Below are positions 46,369-57,931 of a stretch of 64,000 nucleotides of DNA, piece after piece. A program made the translations under genes and the position numbers. The stretch lies in contig NQMI01000001.1 of NCBI GenBank assembly GCA_002270565.1, positions 1,291,618 through 1,355,617 of the forward strand, written 5' to 3'. The notes under the pieces were generated by a model. The model saw nothing but the letters and a program-made list of their open reading frames with translations, did not search any database and was not told where the DNA came from. How positions within the stretch are numbered: the first letter of the stretch is position 1; the number at the start of each line of letters is the position of its first letter. Origin of the DNA: Stenocarpella maydis (taxonomy: Eukaryota; Ascomycota; Sordariomycetes; Diaporthales; Diaporthaceae).

Positions 46369-48082
46369 GAATAGGGTCAAGCCGGCGACGACCAACGGAA
46401 TGGCAACCGGCTCCGGCGCTCGTTGGGCCGCCCGGATCAGCGCAAGCAGCGTTGCGGCGTAGTAGAAGACAGGCCAGGGAGACGCAGACCGGCGTGTGCC
46501 CAAGACGGGTCGGGCGACTTCATTTTGGGTCATACGCATAGCGATTATCTCTTTCATTGCGGCCGCTCTGGTCCTTGGGTGCAGTGGGTGAGAAGAGGAC
46601 CCCCGGGGGGGGGGGCGCTTTTTTTTTTTTTTTTCCCTTCTTTTTTCTCCGGGGGGCGGGCACGCATAGAGCCTGTCTCTCCTCATGCTCGCAGACCCCT
46701 TTGTAAGAAAAGGGATGGGATGGCTGGCGTCGACGGCCCCTGTGATGCGGCGGCTGCTCAATCTGTTTGGGAGAGCAAAATAATACCGAGGACGACATTA
46801 CCTTGGCTGTGCTGTTGTTTTGTAAGCCGCTGGCTGCGAAGTGATCGGGCTGTAAGCCACGCAGCGGCAAGCAGAGCAGAGACGCCGTGCAGACTTCAAG
46901 TGCTTCTCTCACATGCCAAGACGTCATTGCACACTCTTGACGCAGATGCGTGCTGCCACCGGTCATTGATTGGCCTGGGAAGCCTGGGGTAGGTACCGAG
47001 TCGCCACGGGGCAGCAGCCCAGTGCCCCGGTACACAAACCTCTTGACACCAGGTGCTGTGGAGCAAACGAGGCAAGAAGCTTGATGTTGAACCCTGGCGC
47101 CCCCGGTTCAATGTCCCAATACGATGCGGTTGCATAAGAGGTCTTCTGGGGCACTCCTGGTGTACTCGAGGGATCTGCGCCCGACAGAGCCCGCAAAGAC
47201 AACTCTCGCCACTCCCCATGAGCCGCGTGACACCTTGGAAGCCCATATGCAGACAACCTGTAGGGTACGGAAGAGCGAATGGTGTGGGTTACGAATCACG
47301 ACAAGCATGCGTGTCCTGGAGGCAGCCCGCGGGAGATTTTGCCACTCTCGCTCGTGCAGATGGCCAAACAACCTCTCCTTCCAAGTTTGCTGGATTCCCC
47401 CGTGGTATATCGGCATTATCGTTATATATACACTAGAACCCGGCGGCTTCGGGCACGGTGGCGCGGGAAGGGTGGGAGGACCCTTGAGGATGACGCTCGG
47501 CAGGAAGCACCAGAAAGGGGTCGATCATTTCCGGAGAGCTGTTAGCGGGTGCGAGCACAGCCACGTCGCCGGCGCTTTCAAGCCAATATGCTGGTCCTTC
47601 CACCTCTTTTGGAGACATTCCGTTCGGGAACACCGCCACACCTGCAGCCGGGATCCGTCAAGCCACGTCGCCCTAGATGATAACTGCCCAAGCTTGACCT
47701 GGACCCTTGAAATCTGATGTGATAGTCTGGTAGGCGCCTTTCCTTTTTTGGACGAGGTTGTGTGGCATGGGAAAGTTGAAGACTGGCCGCGCGCGTGCGT
47801 GTATTATCCCATATCTCCTTCTTGTTATAGGTGTCTTGAACGAGACTCCCATTTTTTTTTTTTTTGGCATTCGTTTTACAATCCTGTTTTCGCGTCGCAT
47901 CATAGCACATAATTTTTTTTCCCTTCTTGTTCTGCTTAACCGCCCCTTGAAAGTGACTCCCACATCACTCTTGGGATTTTTACTTGTCGCGTCTTGATTC
48001 CTGTTTCCTGATCTCCGTGCCAAGTCTTGCCAGCCCCCCCCAGGTTGGATGATGTGCGCAGTAGCACCGCGGTTGTAGCATC
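46369..48082. other. Intergenic, homopolymer-rich, no gene seen
   Basis: It contains a G run followed by a T run near 46604-46634 and T runs at about 47852-47866 and 47912-47919. Open frames on both strands are short and unrecognised. The last part is the upstream region of the epoxide-hydrolase-like gene. Confidence 0.5.
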
Positions 48083-50150
48083 ATGGTAGATACTGATGAG
48101 GCCCCGCCCGCGGCGTCTGGCGACGAGGTCAAGCCTTACAAGATCCACGTAAGTTTCGCAATCTTCTTCTTCCCCCTCCGGACCAGACTGCTAACGCCAC
48201 ACCCCAGGTCTCGAGCAGATATCTCGACCTGACCAGGCAGAAGCTGGAGCTGACTCGCCTGCCGCATGAGAGCACACAGCCCCCGTCCGAGGACTGGTGG
48301 GAGCCGAAACCCCAGGTGGAGCCGCTCATAGACTTCTGGTAAGTCATACTGCTCGTTGGCAGTCGGGCCCATAAGGCTGTGGGATATGGGACGATCCGAC
48401 GCCCGGGGCTGGTACCCGGCGCAAGGGACCAATGCTGACGCGGGGGCACCAGGCTCGAGAAATACTCGTGGCGCGAGCAGGAGGAGGCCCTGAACAAGAC
48501 ACCCCAGTTCCGCACGGCCATATCGATCCCGTCGTCAGAGACGCCCCTCCGGCTGCACTTCATCCACGCCCCCTCGCCCCACAGGCACGCCCTACCGCTG
48601 CTGCTGATCCCGCCCTTCCCCTTCTCGAACCTCGCCCTGGCGCACCTGGTGAGGCCATTCACCGAGCCCGAGGATGCCTCCCGGGACCAGCCGTTCCACC
48701 TCGTCATCCCGGCCCTCCCGGGGCTGGGCTTCAGCGACCCCTTCCCCAACAACACGCCCGTGGTCCCCGCGGCGGCCGAGATGCTCAACACGCTCATGCT
48801 GCGCCTCGGCTACGGCCGCTACCTCGCCAGCAACGCCGGCGCGGCGCAGTCGTCGCCCGCGAGCATCGACTGGAAGCTCGTCGAGGCGCTGTCGTCCGGC
48901 CACCCGGGGTCCTGCCTCGGCGCGCACCTCATCTCCCCGCCGCTGTGCTCGCCCAGGCTGTCCGAGGCGCCCCTCGAGTGGGCCAAGTGGACCATCGCCA
49001 GCTTCCTCAACGCGCCGATCCTGGGGTACAGCAGGGAGGACCTCTCTGCGCACAAGCAGGCGGCCGTTGCGCTGGCGCGGCGCAGGAAGGAGGCGCTCAC
49101 GCCATCCGAGTTTGGGCTGAACAATGTCGGGCTGAAGGAGCCAAACACACTCGCGTAAGTGCCTGGCCTCCACGCCCGGGCTCGGGTTCCACCGTGGAAC
49201 CCAGCCCCGTGTGCTCTTTTGGAGGATCTGATACCCGCCGGGCATCAACACCGGGCGGACGGCCTGGACCACAAAAGGTGCTTGTACTGACAACCTCCGA
49301 CAGGTACGCAATGTGCGACTCACCTACGGGGCTCCTCGTCTTCGCACTCAAGGGCCTGCGCCTGCTCGCGCCCAGGCTGCCATTCACGCCCGAGCAGATC
49401 ATCACCTTCACCAACCTCGCCTGGCTGCCCGGGCCCGAGTACGCGATGAGGTTCTGGGCGCACTGCGCCACGCACGGCAGCGCCACAAAAGAGGCGCCTA
49501 AGAAGGCGTCCGCGAGGCCGAAAGTCGGCATCACGGTGTTCCTGGGGGAGACGGCGGCAGGAGGCGAGGATGGCCGGCCCGGTGCTGCCCCCGTGGCCGG
49601 CGCCGGCGCCGACGGGGCGATACAGCTCGAGGCACCGACCAGGACGGGCGCAGGCACGCGGTACGTGTGCCCGGCGTGGGCAAACGCCCACTACCGCGTG
49701 CTCTTCTCGCAGAGGGTGCAGGGGCTCCCCGGCCTGCTGGCCTGGGAGCGGCCGCACGTCATCCTGGCCGGCCTCAGGGGCCTTGCGGCAGAGGTTCTGA
49801 GGGCGGACGTGCGGCTCCGGACCCCGGCTGCCGGGGACGGCACGGCCCCCCTCGAGGGCGTGGTGGCCCCCGGGGAGGAGGCGGCAGGCGCTGGGGGTCA
49901 AGGCGACGAGGGCGGGGGGCTCATGCCGCCGCCGCGCCCGGTGCTGGAGCAGGGCAACAGCTCCAGGACGCGGGTCGAGTCGCAGCCGCCGTCCAGCCCC
50001 AAGGGCAAGGAGCCCGAGGTGGCGTCCCCGGGCCCCGCTCCGGCGGGCCAGGACGAGGAGGAGGAGGAAGACCGGCCCCTCAGGGAGGGGACGCCTGACA
50101 CTGTCGTCATGGGGAAGACACCACCAAAGGAGAAGGATGGTGCAAAGTGA
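48083..50150 (+). CDS. Epoxide-hydrolase-like alpha/beta hydrolase lacking catalytic residues
   Basis: Four exons (48083-48148, 48208-48338, 48453-49154, 49304-50150) give 581 residues. Residues about 18-100 match the epoxide hydrolase N-terminal domain (WLEKYSWREQEEALNKTPQF is close to the family's WRxxYDWRxxExxLNxxPQF). The alpha/beta hydrolase part follows: FIHAPSP, then LVIPALPGLGFSDPFP. The HGWPGS oxyanion motif is replaced by PPFPFS, the GGDWG nucleophile elbow by SNAGAAQ, and the usual GGHFAALE histidine motif by QGLPGLLAWE. An Ala/Gly/Pro/Glu-rich extension of about 150 residues closes the chain. I infer a pseudoenzyme. A second long open frame overlaps exons 3-4 in another phase, an effect of GC-rich codons; the four-exon model is preferred because it preserves the domain. 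Confidence 0.8.
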
Positions 50151-51039
50151 GAGGCCCGGTACCTACCGTTGTTTTCATGACTGAGGAGATGAGAAGCTCA
50201 CTGCACGACCCCCCCCCCTTTTTCTTTTAACGATACCATATTTCTTCGGCATACATACGACATACAAGCAACAATTGATCATAGGCATTTTCGGAGCGAA
50301 AAGGTAATGCAATATCATGAGGGTTTAATTCTGAGCAGCTGTCGGCGGACAAGGAGAGAGACCATATGGAGGACGTCATCATACCAATAGGCACCATGCT
50401 CGAGGACTCGCAGAGTCTGTGATAGCGATGCATACATGGCACAGGTACATGGAGATGTCGAGTAGAACAATACACAGCGTGACGAGGTGAAGTTGACATC
50501 GTTTTTGCCTGGGCAGGGTAAAGGGGCGATTTCGATCGAGCGAGAGAGGTGTCCTCGGCACGGGAAATAGAGATGTGCGTCGAGCCTCCTCGGCGGGTGG
50601 TAGATCCTGGCCTAGACGAGAATGATCTGCCCAATGAGCGAGAGCCGGGCTCCTTTGACTACTACGCGACAGACAGTGCTTGATATTGGGTGAGGCTGCA
50701 ACTGGGGCGAGGCCCGTGTAAGTGAGCCTGGCCTACGGCTCGGCGATAAGAGATCCGATAAGCTCACACGGCAGCTCTAACGTGGCCTAAGCTTCACCTT
50801 GCTTACTGCCTGGCGGTTGGGACGAGAAAGCCACGTCCTTCACACCAATTTAGACATCTGGTCTGATCGGAATCTCCCACCACCGGCTCGGCAGCGATGA
50901 CTGCGAGATAGAACACACCAAGACACCTCTTTCGAGCTCCGACCCAGCTGGAGTGGCTCCCAGGATTATAACCACCACCGCCAACACATCACACACGAAC
51001 ACCGAACCGAACCGAACCGGGCCAAAAGGCGAGCCCACC
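50151..51039. other. Intergenic between the hydrolase-like gene and SPC3
   Basis: A C run is followed by T near 50211. Just before the SPC3 start codon a short ACCGA/ACCGAA repeat lies in the leader at about 51000-51018. No gene is seen. Confidence 0.5.
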
Positions 51040-51853
51040 ATGTACACCTCCCTCGTGCGCGCGCAGAACGTCTTCGGCTTCTTCACGACCGTCGCCTTCG
51101 CCGTCGCGGCCCTCATAGCAGCCACCGACGTCCTCGCCCCGCGCAGCCCCTCGGGCACCATCCGCCCCACCAGCACGCAGGTCGTCAGGGGCCGCCCGCA
51201 CTACTACTCGACCAAGCGCGAGGAGTACGCCATCATCAGGTTCAGCCTCGACGCCGACCTCAGCTCCCTCTTCACCTGGAACACCAAGCAGGTCTTTGTC
51301 TACGTCACGGCCGAGTGGCCGGCCCCCGGCGGCGGCGCCAACGCCACCAACCAGGCCGTCATCTGGGACCAGATCATCACGAGCCCCAGCTCCGACCACC
51401 TCGCCAACATCGGCCCCGCCGCCCTGCGCAAGCTCAAGAAGAGCGCGGCGGGGAGGCCCGTCGACCCGAGCAGGTAAGCACTGACTAGGGGAGGAGAGAA
51501 GACAAGAGAAGAGACAAGGAAGCCCGAGTCTGTAACTGACACGAGCGCATGGTATCAAAAAACACAGGGGCAAGCTCTCCCTCAAGAACCAGCGCCCAAA
51601 GTACCAGATCACGCACCCCTCGTCGCGCATCGCCGAGACCGACGGCGTCGAGCTGCGCCTGCACTACAACGTCCAGCCCTGGGTCGGCGCCCTGACCTGG
51701 GACCAGGGCCGCGACTACGGCCGGTGGGGCGCCATGGGCGGCGGCACGAGCGACGCCTTTGCCCTGCCCGCCGTCAAGAAGAAGGACGGCGAGGGCGCTG
51801 GTGATGGCGGCAACAAGAAGAAGGCGGGCGGCAAGCAAAAGGCCAGGGCTTAG
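51040..51853 (+). CDS. SPC3: Spc3, signal peptidase complex subunit 3
   Basis: Two exons (51040-51473, 51568-51853) give 239 residues, normal for fungal Spc3. MYTSLVRAQNVFGFFTTVAFAVAALIA gives a short cytosolic start and one ER membrane anchor. The lumenal domain contains YAIIRFSLDADLSSLFTWNTKQVFVYV, the family signature, then NQAVIWDQII, and after the intron KYQITHPSSRIAETDGVELRLHYNVQPWVG. NAT gives a lumenal N-glycosylation site. The C-terminus is a Lys/Gly-rich tail longer than in yeast. Spc3 supports the catalytic subunit Sec11 in cutting signal peptides in the ER. Confidence 0.93.
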
Positions 51854-52888
51854 TAGGCCCCAGGGTTGTAGTTTCTGTTCTTGAGCCGGGCCATGCCCCC
51901 CCCCCCCCNNNNNNNNNCCCACACACTGGACCTGATTAGATGGCTTGGGATCCTTGAATCTGTCGGGCGTGCGGGCAAAATAGCAATGGAAAGCTCATGG
52001 AAATTCCCTATTGGCGCCGGGTTTGGAGGCGCGAGTTCTGAAAAGGCAAGCCGCCAGGGAGGAATGAATCCCACGCCCGAGCCAAATGAGACAGCGATCA
52101 CGGCCTTGCTTGGCTGTCGTACACCGTGGTCAACCAGATGACCTCCGGCGCATGGGGACAGCAAGCCAGCTCAACATGCTTCCACCGCGAGGGAGAGCCA
52201 AGAAGAAAGGATTCACAAGCCAGGCGATCCCCGCCGTGCGCTCCCATGTCGCGTAGAGGGAACGGTTTCGAGAGATGCTCTATTTGCAACTAGTATACCA
52301 CCGCTGTCCTGTGCCAGCACTTGCTATTCTGTATTCTATCGCTGTTCTTTTCCGGACCCCAATTGCTGTCTTCTGCCCACATTCGTGCTCCACTGGGCAA
52401 CTGCTGAGCCCGCACGCCAGGGTACCGCCCATCATTGTCCCGTACGATCCGACAAATAGCCTTACTTGCGCGCAGGTCATGTGGCTGGATGCATAGGCTT
52501 GCTATGGAATGATGGTGTGGGTGGGCCTGGTCAGACGAGGCGTATTTAAAACATGCCTGGAAGCGCTGTTGGCGTCCTTATCCACGTCGGTCGTCTCGCT
52601 TGGTAAAAGACTCTCCATGCGGTCGGCAGATCCTCCATGTTCTCCTTGATCATCTTCTCCTTGGGGGTGTGGCGACACTGGAAGATCATTACTGGCCTCG
52701 GCCGGTGAGATTCCTTCTGCAGGTAAGTGTGATGGTTGCCAATCATCACGGTTATTGGACGGTGAAGTCGACGGCACAAATTCGTGCGATGCAGACGGCT
52801 TCTAGCTCTGACTCGCAGCTCGCAACTCTTGCGACTGCTGTGGCTGGTCGGTTATCGGTGGTCCTGGGGTGTGCGACGGAGTGGACTC
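51854..52888. other. Intergenic with assembly gap and XRN1 3' side
   Basis: A C run (51896-51908) ends in nine undetermined bases (51909-51917), probably a sequencing stall at poly-C. Next to XRN1 the minus strand stays open in the XRN1 frame after the stop (see findings). Otherwise no gene is seen. Confidence 0.55.
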
Positions 52889-55800
52889 CTAGCTCTGAGC
52901 AGCAGGCTGAGGCTGCTGCGGCTTGCTTCCACCCCTGCTGCCACGCGGTGCGGGGGCGCCACGACCGCGGCCTCCCCTACCACGGCCTCGGCCTCGGCTG
53001 CTGGCGTCAAGGCCCGGGGGCGGCGGGTAGGCGTTGAAGGTTGGCTGCGGAGCTGGGTGGCCCTGGCCATTCGGTGCTGGACCGCCGCCGCCTCTCCCAC
53101 GGTGAGCACCACCGCGTCCGGCTCTACCGGCACCATTCTGGGACCCTCCGCGGCCACCTCGCTGCCAGTCTTGTTGCGGTGTCTGGTTCGGCGACGGGCG
53201 GTACACCATATTGCTAGGCTGGATGTTGAGAGTTCCTCGCTGCGGCGGATGACCATTGTGCCCTCCGCGACCACGACTGTGGCCGTTGGAGCCGTTCAGC
53301 GCACCACGGAATGAGCCAGTCAGTGGCGGAGGGGCAGGAGAGTCGCGGAACTGCCTGCCGCCAGGCATGCCGTAGCCACCACTGGCCACGAGCGTGGTAA
53401 GCGACGGGTGAGGGGCGCGCGCCATGGCGGCCTTGGAGCCAATGACGACCTGCTTATCGGTCAAGTTGAGAACGGACGATGATGGGACCGTCTGGCCGCG
53501 GAAAGCAGGGCACCGGCCATCCAGGGTGTTTCCACTCATAAAGGTGATGTCGAAGACAATGTCGAGGATGTTCTTGCTGCCCACCCTGCTGATTCCAACC
53601 ACGGTTCCTCGGGAAGCGATAGGGACCTTGCCGATATTCTGCGCATAGACAACCCGGTCTCCCAGGTGGAAACGCTGATTTCCGAGCCGGGTCTCTGCAT
53701 CCCCAGGCTTCAAGAGTGCGCTGCGCGGAACTCCCTTCACGACCTGCTGGGTCGTCTCCTGAGAAGCTATCAATGCTGCTTCAGATGCTGCTGCCAGCTC
53801 CATGACAACGTTGGAGTCAAGCTGTTCGGCCTCCAATGGCACCTTGACAAAGCTGTTCGTGCCGACAGACTTGAGCCACTGGCCAATCTCCTTGACTCTT
53901 GTCGTCGCCGTGCCCTCGTCAGCCCAAATATCAGTTGCCTTGACATCGCGGCTTTGCACGTTCTTCTGCAGCCCTACAAAGAAGTCTGGGAACTTTGTCA
54001 TGTAGTCCGCGACCAACTTTATCGCGGCGCTACTGAACTCCCACCCCGTCTCTGACTTGCGGGTGAAGCCGAGGACCTTCAGCTTCTTTGAGTCGAACTT
54101 CAAGTTCAGACCCAAGTTGACCTTGAGATCACCCACGCTGAAGACTTGGTAGGAAGATGTGATCTTGCTGAAGGCCAAAGGATGAAGCCCTAGTTGCTTG
54201 GAGACCATGAAAGACGGAAGGTAAGCGTTCTCACGCTCACTCTTGCGGATGATATGCTTCGCAAAGTCCGGCTCCTTGTTCTTCATCTTGGAGATGATGA
54301 CATCCAGTTTCTTGTCGCTGTAGCCAGTAACAGCGAGGGGCCGACCATAGGCCAGGTCGCCCAGGTAGAAGGCGTGCGAGTCGACAGGGAATTCCTCCTC
54401 GAGAGGAAGGGCTGCCCTCTCTGTGAAACGCTCATCCTCGTTCACCACGTCATCGACAACCGTCTGCGACGCGTAGAAGTCCCGCATGCCTGGTATCTCA
54501 CCAAACTCCTTGATGGTGGCACCCTCATCAGTCTTGATCAATCCCTTGAGCATTTCAACGTGGACCATGGACTCCACATCGCCGATCAAGATGCCCAAAC
54601 GCTTGCTGTAGAAGTCCTCCCAATACCTTGCGTTCTTCAACCACTCGTCAATCTCCCTGTTCGAGTGATCCTTTACGACGAGGCCGGACCCGTCCTCGGC
54701 AAGTGTGAAGTCAAAAAGCTCGTCAGAGACGCGAACGATCTTGGCTTCCTGAAGGAATGGATAGCCGACATAACACCGTTTGCCAAGTTTGTTCTTGGCG
54801 TTCTCAACCTTGGTCCGTACCGCTGAGTCGGATAGCGTGACCACCATACTCTCGTTCCGACTGTCCTGCTGGAAGACATTGACCCCGTGGAAGCCCAGGG
54901 TCGCGGTGTAAGGCAGGGTTGCCAGGCTTGGGAAACCCGCCAGGGCCGATACATTAAGCATGGCTCCTTCCATCAGGCCTTGCCGGTAGCTCAGACCATC
55001 CGTAGGCGGGAGATCGAATATGTTTTCTACACAGTGGCAGTGGGCAATATCCGGGAATATGCCCACCAGTGAGGATGGATATGTAAAGTCGTAGTCTTCT
55101 GAGTAAGTGAATTTGATAGGGACATTGAAGCCATTCCTGCCTTTTTCATCATCGGACAGCAGGTCGTTCTTGGTCGCCATGGCCTCGAGGAGTCTCTTCT
55201 CGTCGATAAAGGGGATCTTAATGACGGCCTCCCAGTCCTGCTTCTTGCCGTTCATGTCCAACTCGAAGTCTCTGGGGTAAAAGTCGACGATAGGTGAGTT
55301 GGGGTTAGTCATTAGATCCCAATAAACGCTAGGGACAATCTTCTTGCTTCGGTCAGGAAGCACGCCCATCAGCTGCTCGAAAGGTCGGAAAGGCTGGCCC
55401 AGCTTGAAGTTGAGGTCTGCATTAAGCCCCTTGATGACATCCGAGATCAGAGGAGAGTAGTGGTACTGGTAAAACCAGGGCCATGAGCAGATACCACGGT
55501 AGTAGTAGAACAATACCCACTGCAGGCCTTGCACGTAATTCTCGGTGAGCTTCTTCAGCTCGGCTTCCTTGTTCCCTGCCCACTCGGGGAACTTCTCGGC
55601 GTAGTACTTGTCCTTCCACTCCTGGAACTTCTGCTCGTACAGAACCTCATATTGAGCCTGAGCTTCTTCCGCTGTCACATCCTGCACCTCGGCGTTGTCA
55701 TACTTCTTGACAATCCGGTTGATGGCAAGTAGAGATTCTTCTTCAAAGTCGTCGGCGCCTTCGCCGTCATCCATTTCTGGCTTGGGCGGGAAGGTCAGCA

Positions 55801-57139
55801 CCAGATGGCGGTGCCCTTCGTCGTCTTCCTTCGTCTTCCAGTCGATACGAGCGCTGTCGGCAAATTCTTGCACGAACTTTCGGTCAGCAGCCTTCAGGCT
55901 GATACCGAGGTCCAGAGTCTCAGAGGCCCGCTTGGTAAGGAAGGGCTTGATCTGTTCCTTCCACAGCTTCTTCTGCTCTGATGTGACGACGAGTTTCCCC
56001 TTCGGCTTGGGGGCATCCCCATTCGTGATCTTACGCTTGGCCTGGAACCACTTAGCGCTCTCGACCTCGTGCTCGAAGAAACGGTACTCCTCCTTGCTGA
56101 GCTCCTCGAGGAAAACCCCAAGGCGCTTCAGGTTTATGGCGCCACCTTCATTGATGTAGCCGTCACATTTCGGCAAGACAGACTTGTATATCCTGAACAT
56201 CATGGCCAAAGCGCCCTCATTGATGTGTATCCGTGGAAGATTGGGTAAGAAATCGTTGCCAACAAAGAAGGCCATTAGAATGAAATCATCGATAACCCGC
56301 TCCATGTCGAAGGGGAAGTCTAGCTTATTCGCGCCGTCCTGTTTAAAGTCCTGGAACTCCAGCTCGAGATACTCTCTTACGATGCAAAGATGCATGAGAT
56401 AGAAATTCTGATGCTCCAGTTCCTTGGACTGGACCTTGGACTGGCGGCCAAACGTGACCTCCTCGCGGAGGAGGCAGAAGTGTGGGTCATGGCTGAGCAG
56501 ACCCAGCATGATCAAATCCGCGTCGAGACCGTATAGACAATGTCGCATATTAGGGTGGTAATCTGGCTGCGCCCTCGCGTTCCGAATATACTCCATGATC
56601 TTGTGCTCGCCCTCGCCGGGGACCTCGTGTCCGGAGAGCACAATCTCGCAACCCTGCCACTCCTTATCCTCGGTGACCTTCTTGTTGATGAAATATCTCA
56701 GCTGCTGTGACAGCTTCGCCATGAACTCGGTGCCCGGCGTGATGCAGTTGCTGTCGAATGGCTCCTCCTTGGGCAGTTCCTTGCCCTCTCGGATCGCCTT
56801 GTCTCTCGCCTGCTCGGCATCGAGGGCGGTCCTGAACCGCCTCGCGCGCTGCTGGTTCATCTTTGCGCGCGGCGCAACACCATCCACGGCCATGAAGAAG
56901 AGCTGCTTGGGTTTGATTTTGCCAAAGAGGTGTTCGATGTAGTTGAAGATGCGGATGAACATCTCATCCTCGCTCAGGCGGAACTGGGTGTCGCCCGAGT
57001 CCTTGTGGGTGCAGTTGTGGATGATTCCGTTCATGTCGAGGTAGAGGGCGTCGAACTCGGGGATTCGATTCTCGGCTATGAGCTGCGAGATGGAAGGGTA
57101 TCGCTCCGAGATCCATCTGAAGAACTTGGGAACACCCAT
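52889..57139 (-). CDS. XRN1: Xrn1, cytoplasmic 5'-3' exoribonuclease
   Basis: A single uninterrupted frame of 1416 residues from MGVPKFFRWISERYPSIS, the conserved Xrn1 start. The frame stays open for 175 codons upstream, but that part has no family resemblance, so the internal ATG at 57139 is chosen. Catalytic residues of the N-terminal nuclease are visible: D in LYLDMNGIIHNC, D in MAVDGVAPRAKMNQQRARRF (the basic stretch binds the 5' phosphate), E in GEGEHKIMEYIR, and two D in YGLDADLIMLGL. Middle domains continue through the SH3-like part (HLGDRVVYAQNIGKVPIASRGTV). The C-terminus is an RGG/Gly-rich disordered tail. Xrn1 degrades decapped mRNA in the cytoplasm and P-bodies. No intron is evident. 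Confidence 0.95.
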   Translation of the reverse strand: MGVPKFFRWISERYPSISQLIAENRIPEFDALYLDMNGIIHNCTHKDSGDTQFRLSEDEMFIRIFNYIEHLFGKIKPKQLFFMAVDGVAPRAKMNQQRARRFRTALDAEQARDKAIREGKELPKEEPFDSNCITPGTEFMAKLSQQLRYFINKKVTEDKEWQGCEIVLSGHEVPGEGEHKIMEYIRNARAQPDYHPNMRHCLYGLDADLIMLGLLSHDPHFCLLREEVTFGRQSKVQSKELEHQNFYLMHLCIVREYLELEFQDFKQDGANKLDFPFDMERVIDDFILMAFFVGNDFLPNLPRIHINEGALAMMFRIYKSVLPKCDGYINEGGAINLKRLGVFLEELSKEEYRFFEHEVESAKWFQAKRKITNGDAPKPKGKLVVTSEQKKLWKEQIKPFLTKRASETLDLGISLKAADRKFVQEFADSARIDWKTKEDDEGHRHLVLTFPPKPEMDDGEGADDFEEESLLAINRIVKKYDNAEVQDVTAEEAQAQYEVLYEQKFQEWKDKYYAEKFPEWAGNKEAELKKLTENYVQGLQWVLFYYYRGICSWPWFYQYHYSPLISDVIKGLNADLNFKLGQPFRPFEQLMGVLPDRSKKIVPSVYWDLMTNPNSPIVDFYPRDFELDMNGKKQDWEAVIKIPFIDEKRLLEAMATKNDLLSDDEKGRNGFNVPIKFTYSEDYDFTYPSSLVGIFPDIAHCHCVENIFDLPPTDGLSYRQGLMEGAMLNVSALAGFPSLATLPYTATLGFHGVNVFQQDSRNESMVVTLSDSAVRTKVENAKNKLGKRCYVGYPFLQEAKIVRVSDELFDFTLAEDGSGLVVKDHSNREIDEWLKNARYWEDFYSKRLGILIGDVESMVHVEMLKGLIKTDEGATIKEFGEIPGMRDFYASQTVVDDVVNEDERFTERAALPLEEEFPVDSHAFYLGDLAYGRPLAVTGYSDKKLDVIISKMKNKEPDFAKHIIRKSERENAYLPSFMVSKQLGLHPLAFSKITSSYQVFSVGDLKVNLGLNLKFDSKKLKVLGFTRKSETGWEFSSAAIKLVADYMTKFPDFFVGLQKNVQSRDVKATDIWADEGTATTRVKEIGQWLKSVGTNSFVKVPLEAEQLDSNVVMELAAASEAALIASQETTQQVVKGVPRSALLKPGDAETRLGNQRFHLGDRVVYAQNIGKVPIASRGTVVGISRVGSKNILDIVFDITFMSGNTLDGRCPAFRGQTVPSSSVLNLTDKQVVIGSKAAMARAPHPSLTTLVASGGYGMPGGRQFRDSPAPPPLTGSFRGALNGSNGHSRGRGGHNGHPPQRGTLNIQPSNMVYRPSPNQTPQQDWQRGGRGGSQNGAGRAGRGGAHRGRGGGGPAPNGQGHPAPQPTFNAYPPPPGLDASSRGRGRGRGGRGRGAPAPRGSRGGSKPQQPQPAAQS

Positions 57140-57931
57140 TGTCGCGTCGTTGGCAGGCTTACCGCCGTGCTGGAGGCTGCTTGTGGTGGTGTTACGGGGA
57201 CGAGTCGCAAAAGAAAAAGATAATGTACGGCACGTTGAATATGGCCGATTTTTAGGACAGAACCGAATGCAGGCGTCGGCGAGGCAGGAAGTAGTCCGAG
57301 GGTGGCTGACACTAGTGGCAATTCGAGGTCGCACGGGCTCATACGATGCGACAAGAATCCCAGGAAGACGAACAAGCCAGGCAGCCAGGCCACTGTACGG
57401 TAGCGAATATAATGGGCGCTTGGAGGCGGGCCTTGAAAGGCAGGTTTGGTGGGGGGTACGGGGAGGTGAGGTGGCAGGAATAATGAATGGGCGAGGGTGA
57501 TGTTGTTCAGTCAGGACCCGACTAGAGGCGACGACGATGCGACAAGCCTGCCGCCAGGTTGGCAGGTGGTGGGGGAGCTGCTCTTTGGCGCACACGGGCC
57601 ACAGCTTGTTCTGGCAGAGGCGGGTGGCTGTGGAGAAAGGACCCTGGTGCAGCAGCACGCCCAAGGGTTAGGTCTGTTGGCGTTCAATAATACACTACGT
57701 AAATCTGCCTACTTAAGTAAGTACGTAGTATACCAGTCCGTACTACCGGTACAGTCTCGAAGCCCAAATCTGGGATTATGACGAGAGGACACCTTTTCCT
57801 GCCGCGCTCTGCAAGGTATAAATCTTTTTTATCTATTATTACAGGCTCAAACTGCGTGTATCTATGTCCCCAAACCTATCAAGTCTTGCTTGTCTTGTGC
57901 TGCTCTTTCCATATTCACCTCACCCCCAGTC
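57140..57931. other. XRN1 upstream region
   Basis: It holds the XRN1 promoter and 5' leader and the 3' trailer of the hydantoinase gene. TACGTAG/GTCCGTAC words cluster near 57690-57745. No gene is seen. Confidence 0.5.

Noticed and set aside
48432..50150. 572-codon open frame overlapping the epoxide-hydrolase-like gene
   Set aside because: It reads mostly out of phase with the conserved domain in exon 3 and is Pro/Arg/Ala-rich. It is explained by GC-rich codon bias; only its 3' part coincides with exon 4.
57140..57664. N-terminal extension of XRN1 by 175 residues
   Set aside because: The extension has no resemblance to the family, while MGVPKFFRW is the conserved Xrn1 start.
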